Shown here piece after piece: positions 14,251 to 22,925 of a stretch of DNA of 64,000 nt. Positions within the stretch are counted from its first letter, which is position 1. Each line of letters starts with the position of its first letter. Source of the stretch: Leeuwenhoekiella nanhaiensis. GTDB lineage: Bacteria > Bacteroidota > Bacteroidia > Flavobacteriales > Flavobacteriaceae. Under the pieces are notes generated by a model. It saw nothing but the letters and a program-made list of their open reading frames with translations. It had not been told where the DNA came from and ran no database searches. The position numbers and the translations under genes were made by a program. The stretch lies in the NCBI RefSeq assembly GCF_002744755.1, contig NZ_KZ319292.1, positions 1 to 64,000 on the forward strand, given 5' to 3'.

Positions 14251-15738
14251 TTATTTTTTGTTTTGCAAGACTTCCGGCAGGTAGTCAATATACATACGCT
14301 GAAAGTCAATGCTTTGGTTTTCAACCGCTGTAAAATGTTCAAATTTCATACCACTTCTTGATTTTCCGGAAGGGCTTCTTCCCAGGATCTGATCTAAAGC
14401 CAGACTAAGCAAGGGTTCGCTTTCATCGCCCAGCACGCCAAGATTGGTCAAATTTTCACGAAGTTCAAAATCAGGGATAATACCGCTAGGTGGACCTACC
14501 GTGCCTGCTGAATTTTCATAGGTATAAACCAACGGCTGTATGGCATAAAAATGACTGGGATTTAAGCTGTCGTCGTTTCGGCTAAAATTATCAGAATCAT
14601 ATAGGGTAATAGATGCCTGAAACTTACCAACCGTTGTTGTACCCACAGTCTGTACATCAATATAAGGTTCGAGACCTATGATGGTGAGTTCACTTGCTGA
14701 TGCCGTACTGCCGGTGCCTATTACAAAGAGGCGGGATAGATTAAGACTGTTAATAGCATTTCCATTTGAAATCGTGTTGTCAAAGCGATCTATTAAAGAT
14801 TCAGGATCATCAGATTCTAAAAAGGCCTGTATCTCGGGGTTCCAACGTTGTTTGGTAATTACCTGACCGTTAAACTGCCCGGTGATCATCGAAGTGAGAT
14901 CAATAGCAGTTTCTACAGAGCCACCGCCATTATACCGAAGGTCAAGCACTAGGTCTTCGATGCCATCTGCCTTAAACTGTGCGAAAGCGTTGTTGAGCTG
15001 CACGTCAAAATTCCGCCGGTAGGCGTTATACATTAAATAGCCTATTTTTCGGTTATTGACGGTGAGAGTCTTGGCTATAAAAACCGGGTTTTCGGTATAT
15101 TCTACCTGAGTGAGATCAATGCTTACTCCCGTGGGTTGTAAATCATCATTGGTGTCAAATTCGGCCAGGTCAATACTAAACACATCCAGATTGAGTAATT
15201 CGCGGGAACGTGCGCTAAGTGAATAGGTGCCATCAGCATTAGCTGTGGTGGTCAATCGCTCTCCATTGATGCTGTTAAAGAGCATTCCGCGTTCAACACC
15301 GGCAGCAGATGCAGGTGTGTCTGGTAACACATAACGCACCCAGGCAAAGGCAAAATTGGGATCGTTACGGTCTAACGATAAGCCGTATTCAATCCCCGAA
15401 GTTTTTGATATCCCCGCAAAACTGCGTTCGAGTTCACGGTAATCGTCTGTTATAAAACTAAAGCGGTCTACAGGCGCCACGACACCATTGTAAAAGAAAT
15501 TTTCCGGAGTGTCAAAGCTGTTTAAAAAATCATTCCGCGCATCACGCGATTCAAAAAAGTCGTTGGCCAGCTCCGGTACTTCGGGTTTATATAAATAGTA
15601 AAGCTGCATTCCGTCGTAGATGAAATTTTTTATTTCAAGAAACGAAACCGGTCCCAATTCGTCATCACGATCGTTAGCACAGGACCACGAAAGAGCAAGT
15701 ACCAGGAAGGCTGCTATATTTAGGGCAATTTTTTTCAT
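14251..15738 (-). CDS. S41 family peptidase lipoprotein (copy 1)
   Basis: The 495-residue protein shares the full layout of the copy downstream: lipobox ALSWSC (Cys20), the Y-Y-L-Y-K motif near residue 49, PDZ-like region, D-L-R-Y-N-G-G-G-S, nucleophile in S-T-A-S-A-S-E-L and Lys in T-T-V-G-K-F-Q. The two proteins differ mainly in the PDZ-like region and the C-terminal tail (about 35 residues beyond the protease domain), so they are old duplicates that may have different substrates. It is the first gene of the pair, facing away from the ECF sigma operon across a 110-nt gap. Confidence 0.92.
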   Translation of the reverse strand: MKKIALNIAAFLVLALSWSCANDRDDELGPVSFLEIKNFIYDGMQLYYLYKPEVPELANDFFESRDARNDFLNSFDTPENFFYNGVVAPVDRFSFITDDYRELERSFAGISKTSGIEYGLSLDRNDPNFAFAWVRYVLPDTPASAAGVERGMLFNSINGERLTTTANADGTYSLSARSRELLNLDVFSIDLAEFDTNDDLQPTGVSIDLTQVEYTENPVFIAKTLTVNNRKIGYLMYNAYRRNFDVQLNNAFAQFKADGIEDLVLDLRYNGGGSVETAIDLTSMITGQFNGQVITKQRWNPEIQAFLESDDPESLIDRFDNTISNGNAINSLNLSRLFVIGTGSTASASELTIIGLEPYIDVQTVGTTTVGKFQASITLYDSDNFSRNDDSLNPSHFYAIQPLVYTYENSAGTVGPPSGIIPDFELRENLTNLGVLGDESEPLLSLALDQILGRSPSGKSRSGMKFEHFTAVENQSIDFQRMYIDYLPEVLQNKK

Positions 15739-15796
15739 AAGGGTGCAAATTTTATTAGCGCTAAATTTAAAGGTTTATTGTATTAAACGATGATGA

Positions 15797-15822
15797 TGTA
15801 ACAAAATTTATGTTGAGTCGTC
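15797..15822 (+). promoter_or_regulatory. candidate ECF-type promoter (autoregulation)
   Basis: TGTAACA (15797-15803), 15 bp, then CGTC (15819-15822), about 27 nt before the ATG of the ECF sigma gene. The AAC of the -35 and CGTC of the -10 are the classic ECF pattern, and there is no good TAnnTTTG box in the gap. This fits self-activation by the sigma factor it precedes. Confidence 0.5.
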
Positions 15823-15848
15823 ATCCTTATAACTAACCACAAGAAGAG

Positions 15849-16358
15849 ATGAACCAAAAGGAATTTTTAGCTCACGTGACTCCCGTACAGGACCGGCTGT
15901 ACCGCTTAGCCAAGCGGTTGCTGGTTTCTGAAGATGAGGCGCAGGATGCTACACAAGAGGTTCTCATTAAATTATGGTCCTATCGCAAAAAGTTTAAGAA
16001 ACTTAAAAGTGTAGAAGCCTTTGCAGTAACCATAACTAAGAATCATTGTTACGATAAGCTAAAGCTGAAAAGCAGCAGCAATTTACAACTGGTACACACC
16101 AATTACGAAGATGAGCATTACAATACGGTAAAGCATACCGAAAATCAGGACAGTGTAAATTGGGTATTGAAGTTGATGAATGACTTACCCGAACAACAAC
16201 GGCTGATTTTGCATATGCGTGACATAGAGCAGTACAGTAACAGCGAGATTGCCGAAGAATTAGATTTAAATGAAACAGCGGTGCGTGTGACGCTTTCGAG
16301 AGCCCGAAAAACCATACGCGAACAATTGCTAAAAAAACACAACTATGGAATTAGATAA
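15849..16358 (+). CDS. ECF-type RNA polymerase sigma factor
   Basis: The 169-residue protein has sigma region 2 (about residues 10-75, with D-E-A-Q-D-A-T-Q-E-V-L-I-K-L-W) and region 4 (about 110-160, L-P-E-Q-Q-R-L-I-L-H-M-R-D then the helix-turn-helix Y-S-N-S-E-I-A-E-E-L). It has no region 1.1 or 3, as usual for ECF factors. Its stop overlaps the next gene by 14 nt, a small membrane anti-sigma candidate, followed by two DUF4252 genes. This operon type is typical of flavobacteria. The signal sensed is unknown. Confidence 0.95.
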   Translation: MNQKEFLAHVTPVQDRLYRLAKRLLVSEDEAQDATQEVLIKLWSYRKKFKKLKSVEAFAVTITKNHCYDKLKLKSSSNLQLVHTNYEDEHYNTVKHTENQDSVNWVLKLMNDLPEQQRLILHMRDIEQYSNSEIAEELDLNETAVRVTLSRARKTIREQLLKKHNYGIR

Positions 16359-16782
16359 AATCGAAAAGCTGCTCCAGCTTTATTTTGAAGGGGAGACTTC
16401 TCTGGAGCAGGAAGCCCAGTTGCAAAACTACTTTACTAGTGACAAAGTAGCTGCGCACCTGGAAGAATACAAGCCTTTGTTTGCAGCCTTTGCAGTTGCC
16501 CGTGAAGGTAGTTTTAACCGAACATTAGAACTCCCGGAAGACAAACCCAAACGCTATTGGATACCCATTGCGGCCAGTATTTTGCTTTGTGTGGGATTGT
16601 TTTTAACCTTTAATAATCAATCCGCTTCAGAGCAGGATCTTGGGACTTATAAAGACCCGGAAGTAGCAGCACTTAAAACCAAACAGGCCCTGTTTATGAT
16701 GGGCAACTTTGTAAACAAGAGTACCGGTAACCTCAATAAGCTTGATGCTTTTGAAGAAACCACCAAGCAAATTTTAAAATAA
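16345..16782 (+). CDS. probable membrane anti-sigma factor
   Basis: The 145-residue protein has an N-terminal helical cytoplasmic part (about 1-65) with the start typical of such anti-sigma proteins (L-D-K-I-E-K-L-L-Q-L-Y-F-E-G-E-T-S-L-E-Q-E). One membrane helix follows (about 72-88, I-P-I-A-A-S-I-L-L-C-V-G), then a short extracytoplasmic tail. It overlaps the ECF sigma gene by 14 nt, which implies coupled translation and a 1:1 ratio. The anti-sigma role is inferred from position and topology. Confidence 0.8.
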   Translation: MELDKIEKLLQLYFEGETSLEQEAQLQNYFTSDKVAAHLEEYKPLFAAFAVAREGSFNRTLELPEDKPKRYWIPIAASILLCVGLFLTFNNQSASEQDLGTYKDPEVAALKTKQALFMMGNFVNKSTGNLNKLDAFEETTKQILK

Positions 16783-16798
16783 TCAAAATCAAAAAACG

Positions 16799-17317
16799 AT
16801 GAGAAAATTAGTAATTACAATCCTTTTGGTAAGCGTGAGCCTTACCGGTTTTTCACAGAGCTTTGAGAAGTTTGAAGACATGAAAGATGTAACCGCAATG
16901 GTTATGAATCAAAAAATGTTCAAGCTTCTGGGCAAAATGGATCTCGACTCTAAAGATCCGGAGATGAAAAACTACATCAATATGGTAAACAGCCTTAAGG
17001 AAATTCAGGTATACGCAACAAAGAACGCTTCAGCGGCAGGTATGATGAAGAGTGAGTTTAATGCGTACAGGTCATCCCAAAAACTGGAGCAGTTGATGCG
17101 TGTTAAGGACGATGGTAAAAATGTAAATTTTTACTACAAGCCGGGTAAAAGCGAAGATTTTGTAAGCGAATTCCTGATGTTTCTAAACGGTGGAGGTGAT
17201 GAAGATACGGTTATCATAAAGATCACAGGTGACATTGACCTCAAAGAAATAGGTAAAATCGCGAGCAGTATCAATTTTGAAGGCAGCGAAGAGCTTAAAA
17301 ACGTAAAAGTAGACTAA
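16799..17317 (+). CDS. DUF4252 domain secreted protein
   Basis: The 172-residue protein has a signal peptide (cleavage near G-F-S-Q) and a DUF4252 domain over most of its length. Typical features are the F-E-K-F-E-D-M-K-D-V-T start, the V-N-S-L-K-E-I-Q-V-Y-A-T strand and the C-terminal V-I-I-K-I-T-G-D-I-D-L. The family occurs mainly in Bacteroidota downstream of ECF sigma genes. Its function is not known. It lies 16 nt after the anti-sigma gene and 1 nt before a second DUF4252 gene. Confidence 0.9.
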   Translation: MRKLVITILLVSVSLTGFSQSFEKFEDMKDVTAMVMNQKMFKLLGKMDLDSKDPEMKNYINMVNSLKEIQVYATKNASAAGMMKSEFNAYRSSQKLEQLMRVKDDGKNVNFYYKPGKSEDFVSEFLMFLNGGGDEDTVIIKITGDIDLKEIGKIASSINFEGSEELKNVKVD

Positions 17318-17318
17318 G

Positions 17319-17855
17319 ATGAAATTTTTTAAACTAAGCATACTGACTCTAGCATTCTTCGGTTTGATGAGTTGCAATAACGAGCAGTCGCTACAGGAGT
17401 ATTACATAGACAGCAAAGAAAACAATGATTTTAAGGTTATTGAAGCCTCTACCAGTCTTATTGCACCTGCTATCGAAAAGCTTTCGGCAGACCAGCAAAA
17501 AGTGGTGAAGTCAGTTAAAAAAATCAATCTGCTGGCGTACTCCTTGAAGGATACCGCTTTCTTCAATACCGAAACCGCAAAGCTCAAAACAATCCTTCAA
17601 AACGATGATTATGATGAGTTGATGAAAGTGGGAAATAGCGAGCAGCGTATGCGTATCTTTATCAAGGGAGATGAAGATGCCATTGATGAGGTAGTGGTAT
17701 TTGCCCAGGATGAAAATAAGGGCTTTGTACTGGCTCGTGTTTTAGGCGAAGATATGAATGTTGCCGATATGGTACGCTTCGCTGAAACCATGGATACCAG
17801 CAGCGCAACCTTAAATACCGGAAGCTTTGAAGGTATTATGGATGTATTCAAATAA
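17319..17855 (+). CDS. DUF4252 domain lipoprotein
   Basis: The 178-residue protein has a lipobox (F-G-L-M-S-C, Cys19) and a diverged DUF4252 domain (V-K-K-I-N-L-L-A-Y-S-L-K strand, then D-E-V-V-V-F-A-Q-D and M-V-R-F-A-E-T-M). It is the last gene of the ECF operon, 1 nt after its paralogue, and is followed by a strong terminator. The pair (one secreted, one lipid-anchored) may work together in the envelope; this is inference. Confidence 0.9.
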   Translation: MKFFKLSILTLAFFGLMSCNNEQSLQEYYIDSKENNDFKVIEASTSLIAPAIEKLSADQQKVVKSVKKINLLAYSLKDTAFFNTETAKLKTILQNDDYDELMKVGNSEQRMRIFIKGDEDAIDEVVVFAQDENKGFVLARVLGEDMNVADMVRFAETMDTSSATLNTGSFEGIMDVFK

Positions 17856-17877
17856 ACTGTTTTAGAGTCAGCTTTGA

Positions 17878-17903
17878 AGAGGGCTTTTTGCCCTCTTTTT
17901 TTT
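17878..17903 (+). terminator. intrinsic terminator of the ECF/DUF4252 operon
   Basis: AGAGGGC (17878-17884), a T5 loop and GCCCTCT (17890-17896) are followed by a run of eight T. Confidence 0.88.
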
Positions 17904-17959
17904 GCCTGCAATCCAGGCATGCAGACGTTTAAAAGCTCGCCATTCAGGTCTTAATGTCG

Positions 17960-17967
17960 TAATTTTG
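17960..17967 (+). promoter_or_regulatory. promoter -7 box of pta
   Basis: TAATTTTG is a perfect TAnnTTTG match 16 nt before the pta start codon, giving a very short 5' leader. Confidence 0.55.
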
Positions 17968-17983
17968 CACCAAATAAAAAGCT

Positions 17984-20077
17984 ATGAATAAAGGTATATA
18001 CATTGCGACTCTTGAGCCCAACAGTGGTAAGTCAATTATCTCTCTGGGACTTATGCGCACCCTTTTAGGTAAGACCGCAAAAGTGGGATATTTCAGGCCG
18101 GTTATTGACGACAGTAAAGGGGATACAAAAGACAATCACATCAATACGGTACTTTCCTTTTTTGACATTCCGCTTGATTATGAGGATGCCTATGCCTTTA
18201 CAACCAGCCAACTCATCAAAAAGCGTAATAAAGGTAAGTCCGGCGAAATTCTGGATACGATTATTACCAAATATAAAAACCTGGAAGATCAGTTTGATTT
18301 TGTTCTGGTTGAAGGTTCCGATTTTACGGGAGAGGGTAGTGTGTTTGAATTTGATACCAATGTGTTGATCGCTAAAAACCTGGGGCTTCCCGTAATTTTA
18401 GTGGGCAGCGGAGTAGGTAAGACCGAAGATGAACTGCTTGGAAGTTTGCAAATTGCCTATACCTCATTTACCGAACGGGATGTTTCGGTAATGGGCGTTG
18501 TGGCTAACAAAGTACAGCCCGAAAATTTACAGGTAGCTAAAAAGGGTTTGCGTAATTTTCTTCCGGATATGGTTGAGGTTTTTGCAATTCCTTTTACTGA
18601 AAAACTCGCGCACCCTACTATTAAGGAAATCGTGCAGGAATTGGACGGGAAAGTGCTTTTCGGTGACGAATTTCTAGACAACCAGACCGGTAATTTTGGC
18701 GTGGGCGCTATGCAGTTGCGCAACTACCTAACGCACTTAAAGCAAGACAGCCTGGTGATTACACCCGGTGACCGTGCAGATATTATTCTGGGTGCTTTAC
18801 AGGCCAATATTTCCACTAATTATCCGCGTATTTCGGGTATAATTTTAACCGGCGGATTAGTTCCGGAAGAGCCCATTTTAAAATTGATAGAAGGTCTGTC
18901 ACAGATTGTACCTATTGTTTCGGTTGATGATGGTACGTTTTCGGTAACCAACCGCGTGGGAAATATCAAGTCTAAAATTTATGCTACAAGCAAATCTAAG
19001 ATTGAAACTTCGCTGACGGTTTTTGAGAAGGAAGTTTCTTTTGATCAGCTTATCGAGCGTCTGATAAACTTGGAGCCAAAAGGGATTACCCCAAGAATGT
19101 TTCAATATGGCCTGATGAAGCGGGCTTCGACTACAAAGAAGCACATTGTTCTGCCCGAAGGCACAGATCCGCGCATTCTAAACGCTGCCGTTCAGCTGGT
19201 GGAACTTGATATTGTACAAATCACGCTTTTGGGTGAACTGGAAAAAATTAAAGAGGTAGCCGTTCAGCATAGTATTCCGCTTAATCTGGAGAAAATTTCG
19301 ATCATAAACCCCGTAGATTCTGACCATTTTGAAGATTATGTGAATACCTTCTACGAGCTGAGAAAACATAAAAATGTAAATATGGATATCGCCCGCGACT
19401 GGATGGCCGATGTTTCGTATTACGGAACCATGATGATTTACAAAGGCCACGCAGACGGGATGGTGAGTGGTGCTGCACATACAACCGCGCATACCATAAA
19501 GCCGGCGCTTCAGTTTATCAAGACTAAGCCGGGTGTTTCGGTGGTTTCTTCGGTGTTTTTTATGTGCCTGGAAGACCGGGTTTCAGTATTTGGCGATTGT
19601 GCGATCAACCCGAATCCTTCGGCGGGCGAACTTGCAGAAATCGCTATTTCTTCCGCAGAAAGCAGTCTTGCATTTGGTATTGAACCTAAAATCGCGATGC
19701 TTTCGTATTCCTCAGGAACCAGCGGGAAAGGGGAAGATGTTGACCGCGTACGTGAGGCTACTGAAATCGTAAAAAAACAACGGCCGGACCTTAAAGTTGA
19801 AGGGCCTATTCAGTATGATGCTGCCGTAGATGCGGCCATTGGCAAAAGCAAATTGCCCGACTCAGAGGTTGCCGGGCAGGCCAGTGTTTTGATTTTTCCT
19901 GATTTAAACACGGGGAACAATACCTATAAAGCGGTACAGCGGGAGACCGGCGCTTTGGCTATCGGCCCCATGTTACAGGGTCTGAACAAGCCGGTTAATG
20001 ATTTGAGTCGGGGTTGTACGATTGAAGATATTTTTAATACGGTAATCATCACGGCAATTCAGGCGCAGGGTATTTAA
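17984..20077 (+). CDS. pta: phosphate acetyltransferase
   Basis: The 697-residue protein is the long form. It has an N-terminal P-loop-like AAA domain (about 1-220, with E-P-N-S-G-K-S), a DRTGG domain (about 225-340) and the C-terminal catalytic PTA_PTB domain (about 370-695, with H-I-V-L-P-E-G-T-D-P-R-I and S-Y-S-S-G-T-S-G-K-G). It converts acetyl-CoA and phosphate to acetyl phosphate and CoA. ackA follows after 60 nt, so the two form the usual acetate overflow pathway. Confidence 0.96.
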   Translation: MNKGIYIATLEPNSGKSIISLGLMRTLLGKTAKVGYFRPVIDDSKGDTKDNHINTVLSFFDIPLDYEDAYAFTTSQLIKKRNKGKSGEILDTIITKYKNLEDQFDFVLVEGSDFTGEGSVFEFDTNVLIAKNLGLPVILVGSGVGKTEDELLGSLQIAYTSFTERDVSVMGVVANKVQPENLQVAKKGLRNFLPDMVEVFAIPFTEKLAHPTIKEIVQELDGKVLFGDEFLDNQTGNFGVGAMQLRNYLTHLKQDSLVITPGDRADIILGALQANISTNYPRISGIILTGGLVPEEPILKLIEGLSQIVPIVSVDDGTFSVTNRVGNIKSKIYATSKSKIETSLTVFEKEVSFDQLIERLINLEPKGITPRMFQYGLMKRASTTKKHIVLPEGTDPRILNAAVQLVELDIVQITLLGELEKIKEVAVQHSIPLNLEKISIINPVDSDHFEDYVNTFYELRKHKNVNMDIARDWMADVSYYGTMMIYKGHADGMVSGAAHTTAHTIKPALQFIKTKPGVSVVSSVFFMCLEDRVSVFGDCAINPNPSAGELAEIAISSAESSLAFGIEPKIAMLSYSSGTSGKGEDVDRVREATEIVKKQRPDLKVEGPIQYDAAVDAAIGKSKLPDSEVAGQASVLIFPDLNTGNNTYKAVQRETGALAIGPMLQGLNKPVNDLSRGCTIEDIFNTVIITAIQAQGI

Positions 20078-20137
20078 TACGCAAAGCGGAAAACTAACAG
20101 CAGATAAATTATTCAGCATTCACTAAGAATCAAATAA

Positions 20138-21331
20138 ATGAACATACTCGTAATCAACAGCGGAAGCTCTTCGATAAAATTTCAATTGATAGAAATGCCT
20201 ATGGCCCGGGTACTGGCATCGGGTATGGTTGAACGCATTGGTATTGAAGGCGGAAGCATTCAGTATAAATCAGAACGAGGTTCTTTACAGGAAGAAGGCA
20301 ATTTTGAAGATCATAACGCCGGTCTCAAGAAAATTGCTACGGTGCTGATGAATCCTCATTCCGGAGTGATTGACAGTGCAGACGAGGTAGATGCGGTGGG
20401 ACACCGGGTAGTGCACGGCGGGCAAAAATTTACCGAGACTACGCGTGTTGATGACGCTGTTAAAGCCAATATCAAACGACTCTTTTCACTTGCTCCATTG
20501 CATAATCCGGCAAATTTAACCGGGATTGAAGTTGCTGAGGAGCTATTTCCGAATGCAGAGCAGGTGTGTGTGTTTGATACGGCATTTTTTAGCAGCATTC
20601 CGCAAAAAGCCTATCAATATGCCATCCCACATCAATTTTTGACTGAGGAACACATTCGTTTATACGGTTTTCACGGGACCAGTCACAAATACGTAAGTGC
20701 TAAAGCTCAGGAATATTTAAACAAGGAAGACCTGAAATTAATCACGATCCACCTGGGTAATGGTTGCAGTATGACGGCTCTTATAAACGGGAAGCCTATA
20801 GATACTTCCTTAGGTTTTGGCCCCGCCAACGGTCTGGTAATGGGGACGCGTGCTGGAGATATTGATCAGACGGTGGTTTTGTACCTGCAGCAGCAGTTGG
20901 GATACTCTGTAGATGAGGTAAACACTATTTTAAATAAAGAAAGCGGAATGCTGGGGCTAACCGGTCATAGTGATCTGCGGGATATTGAAGCTAAAGCGGA
21001 AGCCGGAGATGCCGTTTGTAAATTGGCTTTAGAACTGAATGCGTATCGTATTCGAAAATATATAGGTGCCTATGCAGCCGCTTTAAATGGCGTTGATGCC
21101 CTGGTATTTACAGCCGGAATAGGTGAAAACAGTAGTACCATTAGAAAAATGGTTTGCGATCAAATGGATTTTCTGGGTATAGCGATTGACAAGGAGGAAA
21201 ATGCGCAACGCAAAAAAGGTATTCGGGAAATTCAGTCTGCTGAAGCCAAAGTTAAAGTTCTAATTATTCCTACTAATGAAGAGTTGGAGATTGCAAATCA
21301 GGTTTACGACCTGGTACGTGCAACAGACTAA
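20138..21331 (+). CDS. ackA: acetate kinase
   Basis: The 397-residue protein has the ASKHA-fold signatures N-S-G-S-S-S-I-K-F near the start, the central H-G-T-S-H-K-Y segment and G-P-A-N-G-L-V-M-G-T-R-A-G-D. It makes acetate and ATP from acetyl phosphate. Length is normal for the family. It is paired with pta upstream. Its last codons overlap by 4 nt the stop of a small membrane protein gene on the other strand. Confidence 0.97.
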   Translation: MNILVINSGSSSIKFQLIEMPMARVLASGMVERIGIEGGSIQYKSERGSLQEEGNFEDHNAGLKKIATVLMNPHSGVIDSADEVDAVGHRVVHGGQKFTETTRVDDAVKANIKRLFSLAPLHNPANLTGIEVAEELFPNAEQVCVFDTAFFSSIPQKAYQYAIPHQFLTEEHIRLYGFHGTSHKYVSAKAQEYLNKEDLKLITIHLGNGCSMTALINGKPIDTSLGFGPANGLVMGTRAGDIDQTVVLYLQQQLGYSVDEVNTILNKESGMLGLTGHSDLRDIEAKAEAGDAVCKLALELNAYRIRKYIGAYAAALNGVDALVFTAGIGENSSTIRKMVCDQMDFLGIAIDKEENAQRKKGIREIQSAEAKVKVLIIPTNEELEIANQVYDLVRATD

Positions 21332-21510
21332 GACCCTGAGGTAGTATCTTTTCTTTGATTTTTAATCAAATTGAAAAGCAGTAAACCAAAAATCAACCCT
21401 AAACCTGCTAATACTTCGGCTCTTGCCAAAATATTGAGTAAACCGCTTACGAGTATACAACTGTAAAGCAGTATCACCAGAAACAGGTTTAGGGAGAACT
21501 TTTTAGTCAT
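21328..21510 (-). CDS. small two-helix membrane protein
   Basis: The 60-residue protein consists of two hydrophobic helices (about residues 5-24 and 31-50) separated by a short A-R-A-E-V turn and a basic/polar tail. Its ATG shares one base with the TAA of purB (sequence TAATG on the minus strand), which indicates translational coupling to purB. No family is recognised. The precise coupling and clean membrane pattern support a real gene. Confidence 0.6.
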   Translation of the reverse strand: MTKKFSLNLFLVILLYSCILVSGLLNILARAEVLAGLGLIFGLLLFNLIKNQRKDTTSGS

Positions 21511-22853
21511 TAGATTCCGGTATAGTTAGCGGGTGTTACCGCTTTAAGTTCTGTTTTTATCGTGTCGCTTACGTCTAACGTATCAATAAAGTTGTGCATT
21601 GACTTTTCGGTAATGGCCTCGTTGGTACGGGTTAGACCTTTAAGTGCCTCATACGGATTGGCATAGCCTTCACGTCTTAAAATGGTCTGAATAGCTTCAG
21701 CCACAACCGCCCAGTTATTCTCGAGATCCTGATTGAATTTACTTTCGTTAAGCAATAATTTGTTCAATCCCTTAAGGGTACTTTGTAAACCGATTAAGGT
21801 ATGGCCAAACGGAACGCCTATGTTGCGCAAAACGGTGCTGTCTGTAAGGTCACGCTGCAATCTCGAAACCGGTAATTTTGAGGACAAATGCTCGAAAAGG
21901 GCGTTTGCGATACCCAAGTTCCCTTCACTGTTTTCAAAATCAATAGGGTTCACTTTATGCGGCATAGCCGAAGAGCCTACTTCTCCTGCCTTTATTTTCT
22001 GTTTGAAATAATCCATAGAGATATAACTCCAGAAATCACGGTTTAAATCGAGTAAAATGGTGTTGATACGCTTCATATTGTCAAAAAGCGCAGCCATATG
22101 ATCATAATGCTCAATTTGTGTGGTAGGGAAGGAATGGTGTAACTTTAAAGTTCCGTTTACAAAAGACTTTCCAAATTTTTTCCAGTCGATATTAGGGTAT
22201 GCCACGTGATGCGCGTTGAAATTACCGGTAGCACCACCAAATTTTGCAGCGCTTGGTATCGCCTTCAGCAGTTTTACCTGCTCTTCAATACGTACAATGA
22301 AGACCTCAATTTCCTTACCCAAACGGGTTGGAGAAGCCGGCTGGCCGTGTGTACGGGCGAGCATAGATACGCTTTCCCACTCATCAGCAAGCTGCTTTAA
22401 ATGGTCTACAACTTCTAAAAGTTCAGGAAGATAGACCTGATTTGTAGCATCTTTTAAACTTAATGGAATGGCGGTATTGTTGATATCCTGAGAAGTAAGA
22501 CCAAAGTGTATAAATTCTTTGGACTCGTTTAGACCAAGCTTATCAAATTTTTCCTTGATAAAATATTCAACAGCCTTTACGTCGTGATTGGTAACGCTTT
22601 CGATCTCTTTTACTTTTTGCGCATCTTCCAGCGAAAAATCTTCATAGATTGCACGCAGCTGGCTGTATTTTTCTTTGGGAAATCCTTCCAGTTGAGGTAA
22701 TGGAATTTCACAAAGGGCGATAAAATATTCGACTTCTACTTTAACACGGTATTTAATAAGTGCTTTTTCAGAAAAAAATGCAGCGAGTGCTGCTGTTTTG
22801 CCGGCATACCGGCCGTCAATAGGAGAAACAGCTTCCAGAGAACTTAAAGACAT
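21510..22853 (-). CDS. purB: adenylosuccinate lyase
   Basis: The 447-residue protein belongs to the fumarase/aspartase superfamily: S-P-I-D-G-R-Y near the start, T-S-Q-D-I-N-N-T, the T-H-G-Q-P-A-S-P-T substrate segment and the signature G-S-S-A-M-P-H-K-V-N-P-I-D. It cleaves SAICAR and adenylosuccinate, both with fumarate release, in purine synthesis. The 'GSSAMPHKVNPIDFEN' form is that of the PurB subgroup. A perfect promoter box lies at 22877-22884. Confidence 0.97.
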   Translation of the reverse strand: MSLSSLEAVSPIDGRYAGKTAALAAFFSEKALIKYRVKVEVEYFIALCEIPLPQLEGFPKEKYSQLRAIYEDFSLEDAQKVKEIESVTNHDVKAVEYFIKEKFDKLGLNESKEFIHFGLTSQDINNTAIPLSLKDATNQVYLPELLEVVDHLKQLADEWESVSMLARTHGQPASPTRLGKEIEVFIVRIEEQVKLLKAIPSAAKFGGATGNFNAHHVAYPNIDWKKFGKSFVNGTLKLHHSFPTTQIEHYDHMAALFDNMKRINTILLDLNRDFWSYISMDYFKQKIKAGEVGSSAMPHKVNPIDFENSEGNLGIANALFEHLSSKLPVSRLQRDLTDSTVLRNIGVPFGHTLIGLQSTLKGLNKLLLNESKFNQDLENNWAVVAEAIQTILRREGYANPYEALKGLTRTNEAITEKSMHNFIDTLDVSDTIKTELKAVTPANYTGI

Positions 22854-22876
22854 AATTGCTTTTGGTTTTAAAAGCG

Positions 22877-22884
22877 CAAAGATA
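22877..22884 (-). promoter_or_regulatory. promoter -7 box of purB
   Basis: On the minus strand it reads TATCTTTG, with a TTG 19 nt further upstream as a -33 element. It is 24 nt before the purB start. Both elements match the Bacteroidota housekeeping promoter. Confidence 0.7.
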
Positions 22885-22925
22885 CACAGCTCGTTGCGGT
22901 CAGCAAGCAGAAAATGTAGATAAAC

